Source: UMGS172 sp045647525 (lineage in GTDB: Bacteria; Bacillota; Clostridia; Oscillospirales; Acutalibacteraceae). Taken from it: a stretch of 9,597 bases of DNA. The stretch is taken from NCBI GenBank assembly GCA_045647525.1, contig JAZRMK010000066.1, forward strand, positions 1-9,597, read 5' to 3'. The notes beneath the pieces were generated by a model. It was not told the origin of the DNA. It worked only from the letters and a program-made list of their open reading frames with translations, and made no database searches. The position numbers and the translations under genes were made by a program. Below, in pieces: positions 6,072 to 9,597 of the stretch (position 1 is its first letter; every line of letters begins with the position of its first letter).

Positions 6072-6990
6072 TTAAAAATCCATTAACTATTTGTTCTTCT
6101 GCCTCGGCTTCGGTAAGTCCCAATGTCATCAGTTTTATCAACTGCTCACCGGCAATCTTACCTATTGCCGCCTCGTGAATAAGGCTGGCTTCGGTATGGT
6201 TCGCATTTACCTTAGGAACAGCACTTACCGTGCCGCCGTCCATAACGATAGCGTCACATTCCGTGTGGCCGCTGCAACGGTTGTTTCCATTGATGTTGGA
6301 TATAAACAACTGATGTGAGTTGTCCTTTGCAACAGAACGGGAAACAACGTGAGCCGCCGAGTCCTCACCGTCCATATCGACTGAGAAATCGGTCGTTGCG
6401 GTCTGCTTGCCGTGGGTCATTATCTTTTCACCGATAATGAGTGTAGCATTTTTTGCAAGAGTTGCTCTTGTTGTGCGGTAGGTAGAGTCAACACCCTTAA
6501 TCTGAACGGTCTCCATCTCAACATATCCGCCTTCGTCAACAAACACCTCAGTAGTAGGGTTCATAATATTCTCACCGTTGCCGTCACCTGCTCCGTAATG
6601 CTTTTCAACATATTTGAGCTTTGCATTTTTGCCAACGTGGAAGGTATGAATACCGCTATGCTCAGAAGCATCGCTGCCGTCGTTGTGAATTCCGCAACCC
6701 GCAACGATAACCACATCGGAATTTTCGCCGATATAGAAATCGTTATAAACAGTCTCCTTAATGCCCGATTCCGACAAAAGAACAGGAATATGGACACTCT
6801 CTTTGACCGTGTTGGGCTTAATGATAATATCAATGCCGGGTTTATCGGTTTTTGTTACTATATCAATATTAGCAGTCGTATTTCGGCCGGCTGACTCACC
6901 GTTTGCACGGATATTGTAAGCACCGGAAGGTACTTCGTGAAGGTCTGCAACCTTTTCCAACAGCTGCTTTTGTATACTGTCAAGTGCCAT
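6067..6990 (-). CDS. Short SufB/SufD-family Fe-S assembly scaffold protein (SmsB-like)
   Basis: The 307-residue protein is the beta-helix core of the SufBD family without the long N-terminal part of E. coli-type SufB (about 490 residues). It ends with the family hallmark: HEAA (272-275), IGKIAGEQL and EEQIVNGFL. SufB-type proteins form a complex with the ATPase SufC and hold nascent Fe-S clusters in the cytosol. Cysteines are C99 (AGCGIHN), C239 and C245 (CSGHTEC). In a by-eye alignment, the loop holding the functionally important Cys405 of E. coli SufB has no Cys here, while the Glu of the HEA motif is kept (E273). The ATG is preceded by AGGAGGGG, which overlaps the sufC stop codon, so translational coupling is likely. 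A two-gene SufC plus single short SufB matches the SUF-like minimal system (SmsCB). No sufS, sufU or sufD is in the window. Confidence 0.88.
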   Translation of the reverse strand: MALDSIQKQLLEKVADLHEVPSGAYNIRANGESAGRNTTANIDIVTKTDKPGIDIIIKPNTVKESVHIPVLLSESGIKETVYNDFYIGENSDVVIVAGCGIHNDGSDASEHSGIHTFHVGKNAKLKYVEKHYGAGDGNGENIMNPTTEVFVDEGGYVEMETVQIKGVDSTYRTTRATLAKNATLIIGEKIMTHGKQTATTDFSVDMDGEDSAAHVVSRSVAKDNSHQLFISNINGNNRCSGHTECDAIVMDGGTVSAVPKVNANHTEASLIHEAAIGKIAGEQLIKLMTLGLTEAEAEEQIVNGFLR

Positions 6991-6996
6991 TCTGTA

Positions 6997-7004
6997 CCCC
7001 TCCT
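6997..7004 (-). promoter_or_regulatory. sufB ribosome binding site overlapping the sufC stop codon
   Basis: AGGAGGGG begins inside the TAA of sufC (TAAGGAGGGG) and is six bases before the sufB ATG. This arrangement favours coupled, stoichiometric translation of the two subunits. Confidence 0.8.
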
Positions 7005-7723
7005 TACATTTTCTCGGTCAGCACTGAGCAGGCTGACGGAGTGAGTAATGTAGGCAAAATCGCATCCTTAGGACCGTCATCGCGAACCTTTCCGTCGGCA
7101 ATAACAACAACGCGGTCGGCAATATTGAGAATGCGTTCCTGATGAGAAATTATGAGAATCGTTCCATTTATCTTCTCTCTCATTTTTTCAAAAACGGTTA
7201 TAAGATTACTGAAACTCCAAAGGTCGATGCCAGCCTCGGGTTCATCGAAGAGAGTCAACTCGGTGCTTCTTGCCATAGCCATTGCTATTTCAATTCGTTT
7301 TAACTCACCGCCCGAAAGAGATGCGTTAACCTCGCGCGACACATAATCCCTTGCACACAGTCCTACCTCAGAAAGATAGTTGCATACTTCAGAAATCGAA
7401 AGTTCTTTCCCGCTTGCCAAGGTAACAAGGTCACGCACTGTGATACCCTTGAACCTTACAGGTTGCTGAAAAGCATAGGTAACACCCAACTTTGCGCGTT
7501 CAGTGATGCTCATATTGGTAATGTCCACACCGTTGAAAAGAATTTGACCTGATGTAGGAATATAAATACCTGCAATAAGTTTTGCAAGGGTCGACTTACC
7601 GCCTCCGTTAGGGCCGGTAATAGCAACAAATCCCTCGTCAAGTTTAAGGCTTACATTATTTATAATGTCCTTTGTTCCGTTTTCAACGGGCGCTGTAAAA
7701 CAAACATTTTTAAGTTCTAACAT
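7004..7723 (-). CDS. sufC: SufC-type Fe-S cluster assembly ATPase (SmsC-like)
   Basis: The 239-residue protein is a soluble ABC ATPase that drives conformational change in SufB-type scaffolds; it is not a transporter subunit. Walker A is GPNGGGKS (37-44), the Q-loop is YAFQQP (83-88), the ABC signature is LSGGELKR (136-143), and Walker B with catalytic Glu is LFDEPEAGID (158-167). The switch His is H194 (ISHQ). The sequence FDEPEAGIDLWS and the TNMSITERAKLG region are typical of SufC rather than of ABC importers, and the adjacent SufB-family gene confirms the assignment. The ATG follows AGGGGA (7729-7734). A promoter and a 16-bp palindrome lie upstream. It is 89 bases downstream of bioY on the same strand, so some read-through from bioY is possible. 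Confidence 0.93.
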   Translation of the reverse strand: MLELKNVCFTAPVENGTKDIINNVSLKLDEGFVAITGPNGGGKSTLAKLIAGIYIPTSGQILFNGVDITNMSITERAKLGVTYAFQQPVRFKGITVRDLVTLASGKELSISEVCNYLSEVGLCARDYVSREVNASLSGGELKRIEIAMAMARSTELTLFDEPEAGIDLWSFSNLITVFEKMREKINGTILIISHQERILNIADRVVVIADGKVRDDGPKDAILPTLLTPSACSVLTEKM

Positions 7724-7741
7724 AAACTTCCCCTAAACATA

Positions 7742-7757
7742 TTCTGCAAATGCAGAA
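7742..7757. repeat. 16-bp palindrome in the sufC leader, candidate operator
   Basis: TTCTGCA-AA-TGCAGAA is a perfect 7-bp inverted repeat with a 2-bp centre. It lies between the sufC -10 element and ribosome binding site, roughly +6 to +21 of the predicted transcript. A dimeric repressor bound here would block transcription; the spacing is too tight for a good RNA hairpin loop. I do not recognise the motif as a known IscR, SufR or Fur site. Confidence 0.5.
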
Positions 7758-7769
7758 ATTTACCTATAT

Positions 7770-7797
7770 ATTATACACCATTTTTTTTATTTAGCAA
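7770..7797 (-). promoter_or_regulatory. Promoter of sufCB
   Basis: On the minus strand, TTGCTA (7797-7792) and a perfect TATAAT (7775-7770) are separated by 16 bp. Transcription should start near 7763, giving a leader of about 40 bases that contains the palindrome. Confidence 0.65.
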
Positions 7798-7811
7798 GTA
7801 GGAACGGTAGA

Positions 7812-8363
7812 TTACCGCCCTAATTTTTTAACTCTTTTTATCACCAACGCAGAAAGTGTCACTTTCAAGATATCGGGTATAAGAAACGGTACAACACACG
7901 CCAATATTGCGCCTCGGTATGACGGCAAGCTGCCATCAAGATAAACATTAGCATAAAACACAACACCGACAAAATAGCACACGACCAAGCCTAACAACGA
8001 AAAAGAGAAGATTCTTAAAAATCCCCCGCCGTCCTTACAAAACAGACCTATTAAAAAGCTCATTGGCACGAAACCTATTAAAAATCCTCCCGTTGCGCCC
8101 AAAATCACTCCATACCCGCCTTGAAACATACTGAAAACGGGCAGACCTATACAGCCGAGTGCAAGGTATACGACCGATACCGCTGTCCCCCATTTTTCTC
8201 CAAGTATCCCTGCCGAAATAATGATTGCAAATGTTTGCAAGGTTATAGGAATCGGTCCTAACGGGAATGAAATTTGCGAACAGACGACAACGACCGCTAC
8301 GAAAAGCGCGGTAAGGCAAATATTTTTAACATTTGATATATGATTGCCTTTGCTGTTCGACAT
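7812..8363 (-). CDS. bioY: Biotin transporter BioY (ECF transporter S component)
   Basis: This 183-residue integral membrane protein has about six hydrophobic helices. BioY hallmarks are ISFPLGPIPITLQTFAI near residues 31-47, then YLALGCIGLPVFSMFQGGYG, and GATGGFLIGF around residues 89-98. BioY binds biotin at the membrane and works alone or with the ECF ATPases (EcfA/A') and EcfT, none of which is seen nearby. A GTG nine bases further upstream (8372) is in frame but overlaps the GGGGTG ribosome binding site (8371-8376). The ATG at 8363, seven bases after that site, is preferred. A consensus promoter with a BirA-like operator lies upstream, as expected for biotin repression. No biotin synthesis gene is in the window, so the gene probably serves salvage. 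There is no clear terminator before sufC. Confidence 0.93.
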   Translation of the reverse strand: MSNSKGNHISNVKNICLTALFVAVVVVCSQISFPLGPIPITLQTFAIIISAGILGEKWGTAVSVVYLALGCIGLPVFSMFQGGYGVILGATGGFLIGFVPMSFLIGLFCKDGGGFLRIFSFSLLGLVVCYFVGVVFYANVYLDGSLPSYRGAILACVVPFLIPDILKVTLSALVIKRVKKLGR

Positions 8364-8395
8364 TTTATACACCCCGTTGTATTTTCTTTTTTGTT

Positions 8396-8424
8396 ATTAT
8401 ATTATTATAAGTTCCGATTGTCAA
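8396..8424 (-). promoter_or_regulatory. Consensus sigma-A promoter of bioY
   Basis: On the minus strand, TTGACA (8424-8419), a 17-bp spacer, and TATAAT (8401-8396) are perfect consensus in both boxes and spacing. A promoter this strong usually needs repression, consistent with the operator over its -35 element. Confidence 0.88.
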
Positions 8425-8448
8425 CCGTATACGTTTCAAGGGTGACAA
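8418..8448. promoter_or_regulatory. BirA-type biotin operator overlapping the bioY -35 box
   Basis: TTGTCAACC and GGGTGACAA form an inverted repeat of 9-bp arms, 8 of 9 symmetric, separated by 13 bp. This resembles the BirA operator pattern of TTGTnAACC-type arms in opposite orientation. The left arm contains the reverse complement of the bioY -35 hexamer, so holo-BirA bound here would occlude RNA polymerase. The assignment rests on pattern and on the nature of the downstream gene. Confidence 0.6.
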
Positions 8449-8492
8449 TTTTGTCGATTTTACCGAAATAATCACTATATGTAGGTTTTCTG

Positions 8493-8521
8493 TTGCATTA
8501 TACTTCAACACAAGGTATAAT
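8493..8521 (+). promoter_or_regulatory. Promoter of trmB and the following membrane protein gene
   Basis: TTGCAT (8493-8498), a 17-bp spacer, and a perfect TATAAT (8516-8521) form this promoter. It is divergent from bioY, with transcription expected from about 8528. Confidence 0.65.
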
Positions 8522-8579
8522 AACAGTGTATTTATAATTTTGATTATTTTAAGGGTCAACCTTATTTTCGGTGAATATT

Positions 8580-9257
8580 ATGAGAATGAAAAAACTTAAA
8601 CATCTGGACGACCGAAAGGCCGCCTGCGGCAATATGCTGATTTCAGGGGTAAGCGATGTGCTTGATTTCAGCCACGCCGCCGATAAAAAAGATTACATAG
8701 ATATAAAAGAATGGTTTGGCGACGACTCTAAGCCTATATGGTTGGAGGTCGGTTGCGGCAAAGGGCAGTTTGCCTGCGAACTGGCTAAACAAAATCCCGA
8801 CATAAATATTATAGCTGTTGAGAAAAACAGCAATGTAATCGTTCAAGCCTGCGAAAAGGCTATTGAATCGGGAGTTAACAATGTTCGCTTTTTGAAATGC
8901 GGTGCAGAGTATCTTACAAAATTCTTGAAACCGCAGTCTATTGGCAGAATATATCTCAACTTTTCCTGCCCCTTCCCTAAAAAGAGTCACGCAAGCCACA
9001 GACTCACCAGCCCGACTTTTTTAAAACTTTATAAGGAACTTTTGAAGCCGCAGGCCGAGATCCACCAAAAGACCGACAACAAGCAGTTGTTCGAATTTTC
9101 CATTGAACAATTATCCGATTTCGGATTTACTTTGAAAAACATTACTCTCGACCTTCATAACAGCGATTTCGAAGGTAATATAGTAACCGAATACGAACAA
9201 AAATTTGTATCACAAGGTTTTCCGATTTTCCGACTTGAAGCTTATATAAAGGGGTGA
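8580..9257 (+). CDS. trmB: tRNA (guanine-N7-)-methyltransferase (TrmB)
   Basis: The 225-residue protein is a Rossmann-fold, SAM-dependent enzyme expected to make m7G46 in the tRNA variable loop. SAM site I is LEVGCGKG (55-62), E81 sits in the acidic-loop strand AVEKN, and C-terminal signatures KTDN (164-167) and TEYEQKF (203-209) are intact. The normally conserved (F/S)DPWPKKRH stretch reads SCPFPKKSH (129-137), so the Asp considered important for catalysis or tRNA contact is Cys130. The ATG at 8580 (MRMKKL) matches the MRxR-type N-terminus of the family. The GTG at 8571 is in frame but has no better ribosome binding site; the best candidate, GGTG at 8570-8573, is weak. It lies divergent from bioY and four bases before the next gene, so the two are likely cotranscribed. 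Confidence 0.9.
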   Translation: MRMKKLKHLDDRKAACGNMLISGVSDVLDFSHAADKKDYIDIKEWFGDDSKPIWLEVGCGKGQFACELAKQNPDINIIAVEKNSNVIVQACEKAIESGVNNVRFLKCGAEYLTKFLKPQSIGRIYLNFSCPFPKKSHASHRLTSPTFLKLYKELLKPQAEIHQKTDNKQLFEFSIEQLSDFGFTLKNITLDLHNSDFEGNIVTEYEQKFVSQGFPIFRLEAYIKG

Positions 9258-9261
9258 CGAC

Positions 9262-9597
9262 ATGCCGTTTGACAACAAAGATTATGGTGATTTTTTTGAC
9301 AGTTATTCGCCGGAAAGACGCGAACAGCAAAAGTCACAGAAAAAGCACAAACGCAGACTCAAACCTTGGGTGAAAATTGCTCTTGCTGTTTTATCCTTGG
9401 CTCTTGTTGCCGTTTTGATAATAGTATCAGTTTCAAGTTGTTCCGATAAATCAAAGAAAGGCAAAGAAGTCGACGGTGGCACCTCGTCAATAACCAGTGA
9501 TTCAGGTATTAACAACGGTGAATATATTCCGAACGGCACAGATTCGCCGTCCGCTGTGGTTGACGGTAACACCGTTTCCCTTTACAGCGAAATAGAC
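9262..9597 (+). CDS. Unidentified single-pass membrane protein (3' end outside window)
   Basis: An open frame of 112 codons continues past the window end. The N-terminal 30 residues are charged (MPFDNKDYGDFF, then a Lys/Arg-rich KKHKRRLK), followed by a hydrophobic segment at about 36-58. A Cys (VSSCSDK) sits just outside that segment, and a Ser/Thr/Asn/Gly-rich stretch resembles an extracytoplasmic linker. The positive-inside rule predicts a cytosolic N-terminus and an external C-terminal domain that is not in the window. The Cys is not in a proper lipobox and the N-region is too long for a typical lipoprotein signal. The ATG follows GGGGTG (9251-9256), which overlaps the trmB stop, suggesting translational coupling. 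In similar layouts the missing domain could be a peptidase, a transglutaminase-like domain or a wall-binding module, but nothing here decides it. Confidence 0.75.
   Translation, partial: MPFDNKDYGDFFDSYSPERREQQKSQKKHKRRLKPWVKIALAVLSLALVAVLIIVSVSSCSDKSKKGKEVDGGTSSITSDSGINNGEYIPNGTDSPSAVVDGNTVSLYSEID

Noticed and set aside
6412..6894. Plus-strand open frame of 160 codons
   Set aside because: It is antisense to the SufB-family gene, which has clear family motifs; the plus-strand product resembles nothing.
7805..7817. Small hairpin CGGTA-GAT-TACCG at the end of bioY
   Set aside because: The stem is only five base pairs and there is no U-tract on the minus strand, so it does not qualify as a terminator.
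8365..8559. Minus-strand open frame of 64 codons in the bioY-trmB gap
   Set aside because: It would run through the bioY promoter, the BirA-like operator and the trmB promoter, has a low-complexity Ile/Asn/Lys-rich product, and lacks a ribosome binding site.
8643..8999. Minus-strand open frame of 118 codons
   Set aside because: It is a mirror of trmB, whose SAM-binding and TDN motifs are on the plus strand.
1..9597. CRISPR arrays, tRNA or rRNA genes, insertion sequences, phage genes, selenocysteine or riboswitch signatures
   Set aside because: I looked for repeat-spacer regularity, cloverleaf patterns, transposase frames and conserved riboswitch cores and saw none.

Overview
The window looks like a chromosomal segment of a low-to-medium GC Gram-positive bacterium of the class Clostridia. 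An uncultured Oscillospiraceae/Ruminococcaceae-type gut bacterium would fit, but this is inferred from gene style, not from an rRNA gene. The supporting signs are strong AGGAGG-type ribosome binding sites, sigma-A-type promoters, a cell-wall protein with G5 and 3D domains, a ComEA-like helix-hairpin-helix protein, a zinc-ribbon L28, a BioY biotin transporter and a two-gene SufC/short-SufB pair. Nothing indicates phage, plasmid, transposon, CRISPR or rRNA/tRNA content. The exact ends of the window cut two genes.

Layout. Positions 1-1642 (minus strand) hold a ComEA-like DNA-binding protein (3' end cut by the window) and, upstream of it, a membrane-anchored DUF348-G5-3D cell-wall protein. A strong promoter lies upstream of that gene, and further upstream is a perfect match to the WalR (YycF) recognition pattern. 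Positions 1826-5591 (minus) look like one transcription unit: a promoter, a HAD phosphatase (probable TTG start), a dCMP deaminase, a Na+/phosphate cotransporter with a PhoU-like tail, a cytosolic zinc-dependent phospholipase C-like protein, and a hairpin terminator. Positions 5683-6006 (plus) are a stand-alone ribosomal protein L28 gene with its own promoter and terminator. Positions 6029-7797 (minus) hold sufC-sufB, with a promoter, a 16-bp palindrome in the leader and a long hairpin terminator that includes the sufB stop codon. Positions 7812-8449 (minus) hold bioY with a consensus promoter overlapped by a BirA-type operator. Positions 8493-9597 (plus) hold trmB, followed four bases later by the start of an unidentified single-pass membrane protein cut by the window end.

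How the genes fit together. Most are housekeeping: translation (L28, TrmB), thymidylate precursor supply (dCMP deaminase), phosphate uptake, Fe-S cluster assembly and vitamin salvage. The most informative signals are regulatory. A cell-wall hydrolase-type gene sits beneath a WalR-like box. A biotin transporter promoter is covered by a BirA-like operator. The Fe-S assembly pair has an unexplained palindrome in its leader. The minimal SufCB pair without SufD/SufS/SufU, and a TrmB whose conserved Asp-Pro motif reads Cys-Pro, are the protein-level points most worth checking. I did not find a clearly novel multi-gene system.
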